From Ephemerocybe angulata (lineage: Eukaryota; Basidiomycota; Agaricomycetes; Agaricales; Psathyrellaceae), in contig JAACJK010000167.1 of assembly GCA_013368325.1 (NCBI GenBank), positions 248,001 to 312,000 on the forward strand: DNA of 64,000 nt, read 5' to 3'. Each line of letters begins with the position of its first letter. Position 1 is the stretch's first letter. Made by a program: the position numbers and the translations under genes. Shown piece by piece: positions 12,284 to 24,673 of the stretch. Under the pieces are notes generated by a model, which made no database searches, had not been told where the DNA came from, and saw nothing but the letters and a program-made list of their open reading frames with translations.

Positions 12284-12902
12284 TCCAACTGCTATCGAAG
12301 TTGACTGTCGCGTTGAAATGAGAGCCTCGAAGAACCAGTATGCCAGGAAAGAGCGCCATTTGTGTAATAGTATCGCCTTAACCCTTGAATCATATTTGCC
12401 GTCAGAGCCGTTTTGCTCGTATGATCGTCCAATCTGTGTATCCGGTCGTGGACTCGTGGTGAACACTGGAAGGGAGGCTGGTTGGAGGACCGAGGGTCCG
12501 AGGTGCCGAATTAGGCCGAATTTGGGCCGTGACCGTGAGAAGATTTGCCACCAAACCTAACAGATTATGTCACTGCATGGACCTCGTCGCATCGCCTACC
12601 GACTTTCAACTTATTTCTATATTCGAGAAAACCCCTGCTGTGAGTGGAATGCATTTCGAAAAACGGGCCCTAAGGCTGTTTTGAATCCTTCGCCTGGACG
12701 CGAATGGTGCAACAGACCCGTCATACTTATATTTGAAGCTGCCAAGAACGTTTTCCGACTGCGGATGACAAGCGGATGAGCGAAAGGGACACACTTCCAT
12801 TGGGTGAATATCAAGGCTATCAATACAAGTACACCTAACGAACTTCCTAGAGAACTATTTCGATTCTTTCAAGCAGTCAAGGACCGCGGGGATCCCACAA
12901 AC
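12284..12902. other. Intergenic between convergent S1 and L2
   Basis: 619 bases between two 3' ends. I see no gene, repeat or RNA. Confidence 0.45.
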
Positions 12903-14479
12903 TCACTGCTTGGCCGGACGATTGACGAGAGAGGTGGCGTATTTCTCCAGACCCGCAGCGAGTGGCGTACAGAGCCCTCGAGCCAGCCTCAGCTCAGACT
13001 TGAATCGCTGTGACCGTGAACTGCATTTAGATCTGCGGCGACATCGAATCAGAGATGACTTACCATGTTCGTGAGAGCACCCATTCCACCCTTGAGGGTC
13101 TCCTGGAATTGAACGGACTGGTTTCGAACCTTGGATCTTGTGAGTAATTGCACGCAGGATGGCAAAATGAAAGACACTTACCGAGGACCAGATCTCAGCA
13201 AAGAGGACGAGACGGTCGCATATCAACGCGATATCAGGCTTCAAACCGTCAAAATCTGACTTGATCTTGGCCAGCTCCACCTGCTTCCGGTTGACGTCCT
13301 TGAGCTCATTTTTCTTCGACAACAACGTATTCCCCTTCGCTAAGAAATTGTCAGAGGAAACCTTAGCCGAAGTTTCATGGGCCCACTCACTGATACGCTG
13401 AGCAATCAGAACGGCGAGGGTGGTGCCTGCGACGATAAGTCCAATAATCTAGGGCGGTACCGTCAGGGACCGTGGTGCGTTGAGGCAGCAAAGGCTCTTA
13501 CTCCGAACATCGTGGCAGCGCCTGCAGCACTGGTAAGAAGCGCTGCTGTCGCCTCTTGGATCTAACACAGGTTTCAGTGACGACCCTCGCAATCCCTTCA
13601 ATTCGGAGGCATGGCGAACCTGCTTATCCAAACTGAAGGGCATTAGTCGGAGCTGTTGGATAGGTGAGGTGGAATTTACTGACCTTTGTAATTCTTGCTT
13701 GAGGTTATCGATCTCAACTTGGAGCTCTTTCGCCCTTTCTTCGAGTTGCGCGCTGGTTGTCGCAATATAAGCATCAAACCTACCGACAAAGTCCTCAACG
13801 TCCCGCTTCAGGTTCAAGAACCCTTGCGACATCTCGCTCGAACGGTCATGATCCTCGTCCTGGAGTAATGGCAGTCAGGGCACATCTTTAAGGGGAACGA
13901 AAGCAAGGCACTGACGATGAACTGTCCGAGCTCTGCGATGACGTCCAAACGATCCTCGTTAGTCTTTATGCTTTGCACCATTTCGATGAAGACCTGATCA
14001 AAGCCTAGAATGAAACGGCATTGGCAGGAGGTTCACATGTCATCGGAAAGGCAGCCTACGCTTGAGAACGGCTGCGTGCTCTGAGGCCACGTCGCGAGAG
14101 AGGGAGAGATGAACCACCCATTTCTAACGCGAAAAGATGAGTTGTTATTATGGAATTGAATCCGGGGAGGAATACGAAGTCTAACCTGATTGTAAACTGT
14201 CCATTCGGCATAGTACCCAGCGAGGGGCGGGAAGTCCTTTCCAAAATCGTTGACAAGAGCAGAAAGGCCTCGCTTAACCCTGTCAAAGGCCTCGTCGACC
14301 TCGATGGCCCAGGTGGCGACTTGGTTCACGTTATCGGCGAAACTTCCCTTATCGCTTTGGAGTTGGTCGATGGCACCCTGGACAAACTGGTCGGACTCGG
14401 CTTGGCCGACGCCTTGGGTTTGGTAGGACTGCAGAACCTTCTGGGCGTCAAGGTAGCTCTGAGTAGCTGCAGTGGCCAT
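12903..14479 (-). CDS. Long paralog L2: putative alpha-helical pore-forming-like protein, 360 aa
   Basis: Closest relative of L3. Ten exons: 14479-14186, 14123-14060, 14004-13916, 13859-13684, 13632-13620, 13561-13502, 13448-13391, 13339-13182, 13129-13064, 13007-12903. Internal exon sizes (64, 89, 176, 13, 60, 58, 158, 66) are the same as in L3. Same part order as L1: helical N-terminus, WVVHLSLSRDVASEH, long coiled coil with FLNLKRDVEDFV, hydrophobic segment with LIVAGTTLAVLIAQ at about residues 233-246, second long helix with LICDRLVLFAEIWSS. No signal peptide. Two of its donors are GTCAGT. A TATA-like box lies at 14520-14528, about 45 bases before the ATG. It is divergent from L3, giving a large inverted arrangement. 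Confidence 0.78.
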
Positions 14480-16157
14480 TGCGAATAATCTGAAGTGCCC
14501 GTGCTAAACAGATATCGGGGTTTATATCCTCTATCATGGCGAGCCCCCTGAGCGCCCATTGTGCAAAGCCATGGGTATCCGAACGCCAAATCGATCATCG
14601 TCCCATGACCTTGCTGACGGTGATACCCTTCCCAAACGTTCCGTCCTATCGGTTCACCTGGGATTGACTAGTCTCGATTTTCGACTTGATTCCACGACAG
14701 GATCGAGGGTCTGAAGTCTACTCAAAGATGTCGAAGGTGTGCCGGGTGTTTCGAAGCGCCACCCAGCCTTGCGCTAGGTCTCACACTCCACCGATACGAA
14801 GATATGGATAGAATTAGATAGCGAGGGTAACTTGAAGGAAATATCCCTGAAATGATTGCTTCCAAAATGGACATGGGATTGAGGCGCAGGCTCGGCAAGG
14901 CCTGCTTTAGAGTCAGTTGCTCCCACATATCACTTCCTCTGAGTTAGATTACCTTTTTCAAGCTCAAGGTTTGAAGCCTCTGTTCGAATGATGCCAGCCC
15001 GAGTTGGTCCAGAATCATGTGTGCGCTAGCCTTGCGCAAAACCTTAGATGGTAGTGGCAGGTGGAGATTGAGAGGCCAACGGCCAAGGGGAGTGCCCAGA
15101 TTGTGAATCCAAACCGGGTTAGCTGAGCGAGGGCCTAAAGCGCCCAAGGGCTAACTCACTGGCGCGGGAAACTTGAAGAAGTGAGGGAACTGATAAAAGA
15201 CCAAAACTTTATTAGTACCAAAAGGCTTCAGCAAGCTCTGTCAGAAGCACTTCCATGGCACCTACGTTATCCCGAATGCAAAATTAAAACTACCCGTAAG
15301 AAGTTCAAGGGGAAGCGACCCTAACTCGCTGGGTGGGGGCCCTGGACCGGGTGTCGGGGCCGGCCCATGAACCCAGAGATTCGACTCGTAGAAGCTTTCG
15401 GACTGTTGCCACTCCGTGTATCCTATAGGTGCACTCCCATTGTTACGGATCCGCCCAACCTCCCTGTAAGTTTAAGTATTTACCAACTTTGGGTTCCAAG
15501 CCACCGCGTGATCATCCCCTCAGATTCGACTGACTTGGGATCTTTCCGCCGTTTCTTCTTGCACTACGGGTGATGAAAATTGCCTCATAGCTAGCTCTCA
15601 GATCGATATGCAATGTATTATGCATATAGACTGTAGAAGGTATTCTCCCGAGTCCCGAATTGAACCACACGTTCTAGATAGCCCGTGCCACATCGAACCT
15701 GGAACCAAGAAGCATGTACGAGGAGGGCAGCAGCTTCCAGATCCAATTAACCTGTTCCCGAAGTCTACACCTATATCGTCTTATGGGGTGGAAAAAATAA
15801 CGCAAGAACTGCCGCCGTTCATGGCGCATTTTGGGTTAATATATAACTGCTAATTGCGCTAAGTATCGCTTCTCCGTAACTCAACCTTACTCTTCGCATA
15901 TGCTCCGATGGACCTTGGAACCCCAGATTTTTCTGAGGCCCTCTTCAGTTACTTAATTCGTGTAAGCTAATAGTCAGAGGGAAGCTTAATAAATATCACC
16001 AGACCAAGTCATGGGGCGACCGCAAGCTCGGGCTCGCACCGAGAAATTACGCATTGCTGTTCAGGGGGAGGCGATAGTCATATATAGCCAGAATACAGAA
16101 CAGGGATGCAACCCGCACTCCAAGCTATACGACTCACACCACAAGCAAAAAATCACC
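14480..16157. promoter_or_regulatory. Long divergent intergenic region between L2 and L3
   Basis: 1.68 kb between two diverging paralogs. TATA-like boxes: minus strand at 14520-14528 for L2, and TATATA at 16081-16086 about 75 bases before the L3 ATG. The middle holds no gene I can support; open frames are short and unspliced. Confidence 0.45.
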
Positions 16158-17694
16158 ATGGCCACCGCAGCTACCAAGAGCTACCTCGACGTTCAGAAGG
16201 TTCTGGGCCAAACCACCCCAGGCACCCAGGCGGATTCGGCGTATATCTCTGGTGTCATCACCGAGCTCAATAAAGATAAGGGCGGGTTCGCCAACAACGT
16301 CGGCCAAGTAGGTACCTGGGCCGTCCAGGTCGACGAGGCCTTTGACAGGGTTACGCGAGGCCTTCATGCCCTCGTTAGCAGCTTTGGGAGTCAATTCCCA
16401 CCTCTCGCGGGGTATTACAGCGAGTGGTCGAAATATAACCAGGTTTGAGCTCCACAATATCCTCTCTTTCACTTAACTGGCTCCTAAATTGTTCGTTAGG
16501 ACTGGATAACTCATCTCCTACTCTCCCGCGATGTAGCGTCCGAGCACATGTCTGTTCTCAAGCGTAAGTTGCATCGGTAAATTACCCAGCCATGCTCGAT
16601 CCAATCCTGATTTATCCTAGGCTTCGACCAAGTCTTCTGCGACATGGTGGAGAATATCACGACTGACGACGAACGCGTGGATGTTATTTCCGAGCTTGAC
16701 CAGTTCGTGGTCAGTTTTTCTCCCCCCTTCGAGTTGGTATGATACTGACCACACTTCAACTCTAGAGCGAAGACCACGATCGGTCCGCCGAGATGTCCCA
16801 AGGTTTCTTGAACCTGAAGGCCCATATCGAGGACTTTGTCCTCAGGTTTGATGCGTGGGTTGCGACAACCAGCACTCAACTCGAGCAGCGTGCAAAGGAG
16901 CTCCAGCTCGAGATTGACAACATCAAGAAGGAGCTGCAAGAGTCAGTACATGTAACATCCTCCAACTTAATTTTGGACTGATATACTTGCAGGTTGGACA
17001 AACAGGTGCGCGGCGCCTTCGAAAGCGGGACGTCTCTAACTTTCCTTTAGATCCAAGAGGCAACCAAGGCCCTGCTCGGGAGTGCTGCAGGCGCTTCCAC
17101 GATGATCGGCGTATGTTTCTCTGAACATCCTGGGGTTGCATCTTCTTACATTGAGTAGGTTCTCGGAGTGGTTGTCGCCGGCACTACAGTCGCCATTTTG
17201 ATAGCCCAACGTATCAGTGAGTGGACTTCTGGCTCCTCAGCCAAAGGCTGTATAGTAACAATACTTTAGTCAAAGGAAACGACTTATCGTCGAGGAAGAA
17301 TGAGCTCAAGGACGTCAATCAAAAGCAGCTGGCGATTGCCAAGATCAAGTCAGACTTCGACGGACTGAAGCCTGACATTGCGTTGATATGCGAGAAGCTC
17401 GTTCTTTTCGCTGAGATTTGGTCCTCGGTAAGCCTTCCAATTCGTAGATTTGAATGCATTTACTCACATCGTTGAAGGTTCGCAGCCAGTCCGTCCAGTT
17501 CCGAGACACCCTCAAGGGTGGCATGGACGCTGTCAACAACATAGTAAGCGGAGTTTGAGCTGAGCTATTCCAGAAGCTAATCCCAGCCACAGCGATTCAA
17601 ACAGCAACTTAGGCTTGCCCGCCAGCTTTGCACCCCTCTTGCTGACGGGTTGGAGAAATATTCTACGGCTCTCGTCAACCGCCCATCGAAGTAG
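16158..17694 (+). CDS. Long paralog L3: putative alpha-helical pore-forming-like protein, 356 aa
   Basis: Best preserved member and a good reference for the family. Ten exons: 16158-16442, 16500-16563, 16621-16709, 16766-16941, 16993-17005, 17051-17110, 17159-17216, 17270-17427, 17478-17543, 17593-17694. Residues 1-95 are helical. Residues 147-205 are a heptad-rich helix with FLNLKAHIEDFVLRFDAWV. Residues about 215-247 are hydrophobic, with VLGVVVAGTTVAILIAQ. Residues 249-301 form a charged second helix ending LICEKLVLFAEIWSS, and the C-terminus reads LEKYSTALVNRPSK. There is no signal peptide, as is common for cytosolic mushroom defence proteins. Two long helices around a short hydrophobic hairpin is the layout of ClyA/HBL/XaxA-type pore formers; the match is architectural only. 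It could also be another membrane-remodelling helical protein. Confidence 0.8.
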
Positions 17695-18010
17695 TAGCTG
17701 CACAGAGCTTACCTGACAGCAGGGTGGTCGCCCACGGCCACAAAGTAATTATGACATCCTTTTTCAAGCCTCGAGCCTCTAGTTGTACTTGTAATGTCGG
17801 ATATGTTCCCAATTTCGTGATCCCTTGCGGCTTGTAAATCCTACCAAACGATTGAAATACCAATGTTAGCATATGATACCTTGGAGAGTGGCGGAACACC
17901 GAAGACTTCGAGCGCTTAGCATTCGCTCCCATCTAAATGCAAGTACTTGTAGACACGGTGCGTCCTTGAATTCGATAAATCGATATCCTGGTATCTGAGA
18001 CATACGCGAA
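17695..18010. other. Intergenic between convergent L3 and GPI8
   Basis: 316 bases between two 3' ends; no feature seen. Confidence 0.4.
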
Positions 18011-19432
18011 CTACGAGCGCATGCGCACCCATCCGACTAGTCCCCCAAAGAGCGCAACAGCACCCCATGCCCGTGTCGATGAGCCGACCCACCCCCAAAG
18101 CTCCTTTGCTTCCGATGTTGTGGAGGTGTTTGACACAGGCTCGATATGTCGCTTCGAGTGTGAAGCCCTCCTCTCCGGGATGGCGAAGCTTCAGCGAATA
18201 TCAGCACACATAAGCGAATGAAGATGGAAGCCGAGCTCACCTTGCCTGAGCAGGGGCGGTTGAGGATACACTATCTTTACCATTACCACCCACTAGTCCT
18301 GCTTCCTCTTCGACACCCTCCTCATCATCAACGACCTCGATTTGTGACACACCCCCAAAGAAGTCTGTGATAAGGGTCTTGTCCAGTGGGCGACGGAAAA
18401 GGTCACTGCGTACTCCGGGGTGGGAGTTGATCTTGTTTGGGTCAATCGAGCTGAACTGCGGAAAGGTAGTCAGATATCTGTGAGCTGTGAGTTTAGTGGT
18501 AATGCCGCACCAAGTCTTGCATGGTACTTTGGCTTGTCTTGTTTATACCCTCCATGAGCTCCAGTACGTAGTGCGTGTAAGCGTCTATTACAGCCACGCC
18601 GAGGTCTTTATCACTCGAATGCTGGACTGACATCAGCCCTTATTCAAACGATCTCGGAAGCAGAATTACTCACGGAATACGAGTTCTCTCCGACCTGCGA
18701 GCTTCCCGTTGCGAGAATATTAGGCGAGTACAGTTTCGAATACAGAGAGTTGGCTTGGCATGTATCGACCATGAAGAATATCTCGTTGTACCGCTTCTTC
18801 TGATACATCTGCTCGAAGGCATCGGCGATATCGAAAGCGCTGATCTCTTCGTTGTCTTGGAATTTGAGGAACTCATTCCCGCCATGGCCAGCCATGTACA
18901 CGAAGATGTTGGAATGCTCATCGGTGAGGAGGCGCTTAGAACGAGGAACGGATGGTTCGACACGTCCCGTAAGAACGCGGATAAGGTTCTCCACCGTGAC
19001 CTCATAGCCCCGATAGTCGACCTCGACGTTCTCTCCGTACAGATCCAGGTGCCGGCCTGGATTTGCGTAGACGCTGCCTGGGAACTTGTTGCGCGCGTTG
19101 CAGGAAGCGTCGTCTGCCAGCATGAGGATGATATTGGAATCCGGGATCCCGAGTCGCTTGACGGTTCGGTACATGCTCAGCGCATTGGACATGTGCTGTC
19201 TCGACCGTAAGAAATGCCAGAATAGTATTAGAAACTGGTGACGCACCCTGTAATTGAACCAGTACCGCGAAGTGCAGACCAGGACGGCCCAGTTGTTCGT
19301 GTGGGTCGACTGGGAGGTACCATTCCTTCCAAAGAATCCCTTGACCGTCTCCTCCTGGTGGTCGCTGGCGAATGCGCCGAGCAGGGAAACAGAGAGCCCA
19401 AGGAACAGATGGAACAGAGTCAAGGGCAGCAT
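18011..19432 (-). CDS. GPI8: GPI-anchor transamidase catalytic subunit (GPI8/PIG-K), 403 aa
   Basis: C13-family cysteine protease that cleaves the C-terminal signal of precursor proteins in the ER and transfers them to a GPI anchor, within the GPI transamidase complex. Exons: 19432-19247, 19195-18674, 18621-18511, 18455-18241, 18188-18011. The start [10 protein letters not shown] opens a signal peptide. The core has [17 protein letters not shown], then [16 protein letters not shown], the catalytic histidine in [14 protein letters not shown] and the catalytic cysteine in [13 protein letters not shown]. The lumenal tail includes [11 protein letters not shown]. The last exon gives one membrane segment, [15 protein letters not shown], followed by a short basic tail, as expected for a type I protein. 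Length fits the family. It is divergent from the membrane protein gene at 19593, with 160 bases between the starts. Confidence 0.95.
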
Positions 19433-19592
19433 TAGCTTCCCGGGCGCACGGGTAACCGAATATGATGCCACCCGCCGACAGTCCGGAATGAGTGTGCCAC
19501 GGTGGTTGTTCTCTGACCTGGACCACCAAGTTCAACCTCGAATGCTCCGAACACGACTATTTCATGAACGACACGACAACCATTCCTTTCTC

Positions 19593-21799
19593 ATGACAAA
19601 AACCTTTATATCTTTTCTGTTACTTTCGCCATTTCTTGTCCTTGGTGGTCACGCAAGCCCCGTCAAGCGGACAACCGTCACTCCCAGGGACGAAGACAAG
19701 CCCTCGGCGTTCACGACTTCGATATGGGTGAGTTAAAGGTTAAGAAGGCTTATCAACAACCTTAACAGAGCTCTAGGTCCCTATCCTCGTTGTTGGGCTT
19801 GTGCTCATTGCCGCAGGGTCAATGGCATGGTCTAATCGCAGAATTCGCCGCCTTATCCTCCCTGGGCGACCTACGCCGGCAGCCCAGCAGCCCGTACAGA
19901 CCAGACGAGAGCTCACTGCAGATGAGCTAGCTGGAACAATAAACACTGGCGCTGCCAATTCAGAAACCAACGTTGCTCAACCCGCGGCTCGCACCCGCCG
20001 TACCCGGCGGCCCCGGCGAACGCCATCGCAAATGTCGGTAACATCCCTACCTGAGTACAACAAGGAACCGGGAGAACAAGAGCTGGTAATCTTCCGGTAT
20101 GTGTGACTGTTCAACGCGTGTTCAGGCGACTGATGGCTCTTACAGTGGCCAAGACGCGGAGGATCTTTCCCTTCCATTGACCGAAGTTCCTGAACCCGAC
20201 GACGATGAGGAAAGCTCCATGCAATCACACACTCGGGATATATCAGACGCCTCCATACCATCGCCTAATCGTCCTCTACTCGATGAGAACAATCGCTCAG
20301 CGCCACCCACGCCCTCTCGGCGGAACTCACGAATAGACTCAAGTCACCACGCTCTCCCCCATTCCGATGAAGAATCGCAAGGGCTTATGCATCAGGACAA
20401 TGTGCCGGACGACCGAGGCGAAGCCCCTCCGTACTTTGAAGTCGTCGAAGAGGAGCTCCAAAATCTACCGGCCGCAGTCTCCTCGCCGCCACAAAGCCCG
20501 GATATTAATGACACCCAGACTCCTCCCACCGGTCCCAACAACCCTGTTTCGCCCACTCGCTCAGGGTTTCGCACCTTTTTCAACAGGGTACAGCATGTCG
20601 GCGCGCCGCGCGCCATGGGCCACGCGCGGGGGGACTCCGCTGGGTCCTCAAGCACGCAGGCGCACGACCCGGCATCCCCTTCGGCGCATCGGCCTGGTCA
20701 CAGAGCGACGCCTTCGAACGCAAGTTCCTTCTTCCGGACTCTTTCACGTCAGCGATCTCGGTCAAGCATGGGCACCTCTGCTCGGCTCAATTCGCCTTCG
20801 CTCATTTCATTGAACTCCATCTCACCTCCTTTGACCCATACCGTCTCGCGCACGCAGTTCACGTACCCCAAGGATGGACCTACACCTGAACAACTCAAGA
20901 TGATTTCTTCGCGCGAATCGATCGCCAGGTTCGGTGTTCCTTATGGGGCAGATGCACTGGCTTTCGCGAGCACAAGTATGCTGGATGTGACGCAACCACC
21001 TCCTGATTTCAACACTGTGTTCGGCGCGAGTTCGAGTTCCCTCAATGTCGCTGGCAGCAATGCAAGTCACCTATCACTACATGTGAGAGGCGATAGTGGA
21101 GGCGCAGCGCGGATGTCGTCCCCCCTTTCGCAGCCATCGGTAGACCGACAAGGGACAGCGGACGATAACTCAAACCTACTCTCGGCAGGTCTCTCGTCCC
21201 CAACGGACACACTGCCTAGCGCACCGGCCACTGGATCGTCCTTCGCGTCTGCAGCCACTCCATCCTCGCCCACCACTTCCGAGCTTGACCCCGAACCCGA
21301 ATTCTTGAAATCGGATACCATCACCTCGAAAGCGACAACCACCTACAAATCACTTGCACCGTCCCTGGTATCTCAAAGCGGCATGTCAGAATTCGGTGAA
21401 AGACTTTCAAGGGCGCCATCTGCGCCAGGATCGACCGTGGCTTCCTCGTTACATGGACGAAACGGAACTGGTCGATCAGGGTCCAGGACTAGTGTATATT
21501 CACAACTAAGCTATGCGACCGCCGCTGAGTCCATGGCGACCCGCGGTAGGCGGGGTGCTGGATCTAGACTTGGATCTCATGATGATGAGGGTGACGATGG
21601 TGAAGGGGAAGGAGGAGCTCAGCAGTATGATAAGACGGGTACGCCCATACTTGGTACCCCGATTGTTGGGACCCCAGCTGGAACCCCTAAGATCGAGTTC
21701 AAGGTACCTGCGATCATAGGGTCGTTGCATGGGAAAGAAGCGACAGATGCTACTCTTGTGGGTACCGCTCCGCCAACCGTCAGTGTCTCCTCGGCGTAG
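19593..21799 (+). CDS. Single-pass membrane protein with long Ser/Pro-rich cytosolic tail, 702 aa
   Basis: Exons 19593-19727, 19777-20096, 20146-21799. The N-terminus MTKTFISFLLLSPFLVLGG is a signal peptide, and a membrane segment follows at about residues 46-64 (VPILVVGLVLIAAGSMAW). Then comes an Arg-rich stretch and about 600 residues of low-complexity Ser, Pro, Thr and acidic sequence. The tail contains LPEYNKEP and APPYFEVVEEE, which resemble PY-type motifs that bind WW domains of Rsp5-like ubiquitin ligases; that role is inference. The C-terminus has a short repeat around TPILGTPIVGTPAGTP. No enzymatic domain recognised. It shares a 160-base divergent promoter with GPI8, so both may be expressed together. 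Confidence 0.8.
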
Positions 21800-23048
21800 T
21801 CGGCCCCTCCCTTGCGCGAAGGCTACTCAAGGTGGATTCAATTCTCTATTACGTCGAATGGGCTTCGGACTATTGTTTCCTTTGTGTGTTTGGATGGACT
21901 CGGATCTTTGGATGGTTGAGTTATAGGTTCCCTTTTCGTTTCCCATTTGCTCTTACGACCTGGGTTCCAATCCCATTATTACCATTTTGCACCCTGTTTT
22001 CTTTTCGTTCACTTATTCTTCCTTCGATTGATGTTCGGCAGATATCCCTCGCTTTGATGTTGATTCTCTACTGCATATTAGCGGACTGTTTTCTTGGTTA
22101 TTAACTCTGGGGCTCCAGTATCGTCTCATTTCTCTGGCGCTTCTCTGTGTTCCACTCGAGCTTTCAGAAAGCAAGAGTTGGATGCAGTGTTTGATACCTT
22201 CCTCTACTCTACCTGTTATACGCACCTAGAATTAGTTATTCCCTCCAACGTTAGCATTATTACCTCACACATCTCCTACCCTCGCATACATATACATAAT
22301 ACAGACCTGCAAATCCATCCCTTCACTTACCTATGTATGACCCTTTTCTATTGGTTACAATGGCGTGTTCCATAGTGCCACACCCACCATGTGTACCTTA
22401 ACCTCATTTTTGGTGGTTCTCCAACTCCGCGACCTATTGGTGTTTGGCAGAAAGCAACCGCGACAATCAACCAGTGACTAATCCTATCTGGGCGCTAAGC
22501 GTTAAGCGCCAGGCTATGTGTACCATGCATACTCAGGACAGGAAGGGTTCGAGGGAATAAATACTGAGATTTGGACATGCAAAAATCAGTGTGGTCACAG
22601 GGTAAATTGCCAGGGCGTACGAGTAACAAGGGCCGTAATGGAAGTTAGGTAGGTAGAAGGTTCGGAAGGTATTGACATTGAACGCTGCTCGAATCAAAAC
22701 CGTCATCTGATTTCATAATCCACTCAGGGAGATTGAGAGGCGTTGAGATATCGCAAGCGCCAATTCCGTCTGTGGCACGCCCTAGAAGGCTTGGATTCTT
22801 TGCGCTCTGAATGGCGCTGAAACGACACCGTGCCATGAATCGCGATTATTCAAGCACGTTGAAAGATCGTCGAGGGTGGTCCTTGCTCGATGGGCGCAAA
22901 GTTGAGATGTGATCTATCGTCTTATCTACCACTCAAGATCCGTGTTCAAACACACGCTCGCATTCCTCCCTGTCCTGTCCCCAGAACAGACCTTGGTACA
23001 CTATCGGGCGTACATCGCTGGAAGCTTGGGGGATTAAGCCAAGCTTAG

Positions 23049-23083
23049 CCTTGAACCTTGAACCTTGAACCTTGAACCTTGAA
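23049..23083. repeat. Five tandem copies of the heptamer CCTTGAA
   Basis: CCTTGAA is repeated five times without change, then breaks down into GTCTTG. A simple-sequence repeat in a non-coding stretch, about 360 bases upstream of S2. Confidence 0.95.
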
Positions 23084-23371
23084 GTCTTGTAAAATCTGGG
23101 CATCTGCCCTCGTGGACCTTGAGATCTGGGGTTGGTCTTACATTAGGAATGGCCTCTGAAATGAACCTGGGGACATCCAGAAGGCGAGTTAAAAAACGTA
23201 CATTGGCGTTCTCAAGGGTAAGCTCCAGAATTGGCTCGCCTTGTGATTCTTGAAGCATCGTTTTGAGATGGAATCATTAGCCCCCGTTTCCCCGCAAGGC
23301 ATAGGGGCTCCCCAGTGTGTGGGGGTTCTCCTTGCTTGTGTAAATGAAAGCCCTGCGCAGTTTGCCCTCCC

Positions 23372-23378
23372 TATAAAA
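23372..23378 (+). promoter_or_regulatory. TATA box of S2
   Basis: TATAAAA, 64-70 bases before the S2 start codon. The S1 TATA lies at the same distance from its ATG. Both leaders also share CTCTACCTCGAA just before the ATG. Confidence 0.6.
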
Positions 23379-23441
23379 GATTAGTGGAAGGAATCTGGAG
23401 CAACGCACCCACATTGCTCCTCTACCTCGAACAAAACAAAG

Positions 23442-24328
23442 ATGTCCTACAGCTCTCCTCTCTCTAGCCCTGGTAGCTACATCTCCCGTATTTCCAGCCT
23501 TTCCAGCGAGGCCATTGCAATCGACAAAGGCGTCGACCGGGCCACCCGCGACGCTACAGAGTTCGAAACCAAGTACATATCTGACTTCGGGTTGGTAACC
23601 GATTTGAAGACCAGTACCTATCAGTTCAGCAGTGTAGCTTGTGCTTTCCCTTGAATTCGTGTATAATCGTGGTTAACATTCTGACAGCGCTGGGTCAACG
23701 TCTTGCAGCAGACTCGCGATGCTGCTTCATCCATCTCGGGATGGTACAACAGTAAGATCCAGCCCGACTTCCGCGCAGAGGCATATTTATTAACAAAGTC
23801 GCAACCCAGGATTTGACGAGGTTTTCCTCGGAATGATTAGCGACATCTCCAGCGATGGTGATGCCAAAGATGTCGCCGATGAGTTCAGGGCTTGGATAAA
23901 TGTCAGCTCCGATTGTACGATGAAATTTTGGACTTCCTTACTGACACATCGCTACGCTGGTTTCCAGGAGCCTTATCCGTCCACGACGTATAATTTAAAC
24001 GATGTCCCTGGCCTCAAGAAGTCCTTCAACGACATTGAACGACTTGTAGGTCAATTATTTGCATTGGTAAAAGCCCCTCCTTATGGAGCCCTTTCAGGTT
24101 ACTGCCGAGAGTCAGAATGTCATCCAGATCCTCGAGGGCAACAAGTGGAAGGCTGCGGTTGGGGTGAGTTTCAAATTTCAATGCGTTCTGTCGTCCATCG
24201 CGTCCCTAGTCAGCTAACATGTGCCTTCAAATCTGTGTTAGAAACTCAACCAGAATCTTCCTGCCATTAAGAATGGAATACAGGGTATCCGAGGTGCCTT
24301 AAACCAGTACGCCACCAAGCTGGAGTGA
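23442..24328 (+). CDS. Short paralog S2 of the L/S family, 192 aa
   Basis: Six exons: 23442-23633, 23688-23751, 23810-23901, 23968-24045, 24098-24163, 24242-24328. Exon sizes equal those of S1 except the fifth, which is one codon shorter. It starts MSYSSPLSS and keeps RWVNVLQQTRDAASSISGW in exon 2 and FDEVFLGMI in exon 3; the C-terminus reads IRGALNQYATKLE. Like S1 it lacks the coiled coil and hydrophobic segment of the long paralogs. It has no adjacent divergent long gene, so the S1/L1 pairing is not a fixed rule. Function unknown. Confidence 0.75.
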
Positions 24329-24673
24329 AGCGGGGCAGAGCGAGACCAGTCTCGCTCCTCGTGGCTCCTTGGGGTCTCGGGGTTTTATGTCTGTGAGAAA
24401 GGGGGAGAAAACATAGCAGTCATCAATGCAGATGTTGTGGTCGTACTTGAATGATCTTTGTCGTCGAGTTTTATCGTCAGTGCGTTTCTGGAACTACGAC
24501 GGTAAAAAGATGCGCACGCGCCGGTGATCTGTGTGTGTGTAGGTACCTAAGTTTGCGAGTTGATTTACCATAAATCGTTTGAATTTGCACCACTGTGACT
24601 ACGGCTACAACTCGAACTTGGTCGGACGAGGGCAGCTTTGCCCGAACTCCATGCATGTACCCGCCGAGTCACC
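24329..24673. other. Intergenic between convergent genes
   Basis: 345 bases; a short GT run near 24530-24540 and otherwise nothing recognised. Confidence 0.4.

Larger units (their letters stand above)
21800..23441. other. Intergenic, no gene seen
   Basis: 1.64 kb. The first ~550 bases are T/C-rich and are probably the 3' UTR of the membrane-protein gene plus spacer. A heptamer repeat sits at 23049-23083. The S2 promoter, with TATAAAA at 23372-23378, closes the region. Confidence 0.45.
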
